From Veronia pacifica (GTDB lineage: Bacteria; Pseudomonadota; Gammaproteobacteria; Enterobacterales; Vibrionaceae): a stretch of DNA of 43,783 bases. Positions 43,762 through 43,783 of the stretch are shown here, in pieces (positions within the stretch are counted from its first letter, which is position 1; every line of letters begins with the position of its first letter). Location: the NCBI RefSeq assembly GCF_001707825.1, contig NZ_LYBM01000042.1, positions 1 to 43,783 of the forward strand. The letters are read 5' to 3'. Made by a program: the position numbers and the translations under genes. Below the pieces are notes generated by a model. The model did no database searches. It saw only the letters and a program-made list of their open reading frames with translations, and was not told the DNA's origin.

Positions 43762-43783
43762 CTAGTGTGTCGTCAAATCTTAT

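Overview
The window comes from a gammaproteobacterial chromosome, most likely Vibrionaceae or a close relative. I infer this from gene content and order: secE-nusG-rplK-rplA-rplJ-rplL-rpoB-rpoC, rsd, hemE, yjaG-hupA-yjaH, purD-purH. Integron-type attC sites in the left part fit the same group. I cannot fix the genus from sequence alone.

Layout. (1) Bases 1-9100 are AT-rich accessory DNA. They start with gene cassettes separated by attC-like palindromes (remnant, membrane protein, HTH-like protein, GNAT acetyltransferase). Next come a leucine-rich protein and a non-coding block of GTGTACC motifs between two ~125-bp direct repeats, upstream of a ParA-like ATPase. A two-gene module follows (PD-(D/E)XK-like nuclease plus partner) that looks like a defence cassette, then two small ORFs and a terminator. 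Three genes here are cut by single in-frame stop codons. (2) Bases 9100-13110 (minus strand) carry a lipoprotein, a GMC oxidoreductase, a 2Fe-2S ferredoxin, PpnP and ZntR. (3) Bases 13200-19870 are conserved core: purH-purD, then yjaH, hupA and yjaG on the minus strand, then a 2-hydroxyacid dehydrogenase overlapping a uracil-DNA-glycosylase-like gene. (4) Bases 19870-21305, between convergent genes, hold a periodic array of a ~30-bp motif with alternating spacings of about 87 and 100 bp (composite period ~188 bp). I do not recognise it. (5) After hemE comes an acetoin catabolism cluster, acoR (minus) and acoX-acoA-acoB-acoC (plus), lying between hemE and rsd; nudC, often found there, is absent. 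acoR carries a frameshift that moves its HTH into the -1 frame, and a canonical A AAA AAG slippery heptamer lies in the right phase to restore it. (6) From rsd to the right end is the RNA polymerase/ribosomal protein locus, with an intact L10 leader and promoter and an attenuator-like hairpin before rpoB.

How the genes work together. purH and purD cover steps of purine synthesis. The aco genes encode the E1 and E2 parts of the acetoin dehydrogenase complex; no E3 gene is visible, so it must lie elsewhere. Rsd, RpoB/RpoC, NusG and L10/L7-L12 form the usual transcription-translation block. The two places most worth further analysis are the 188-bp-period array and the nuclease/ParA/GTGTACC region.
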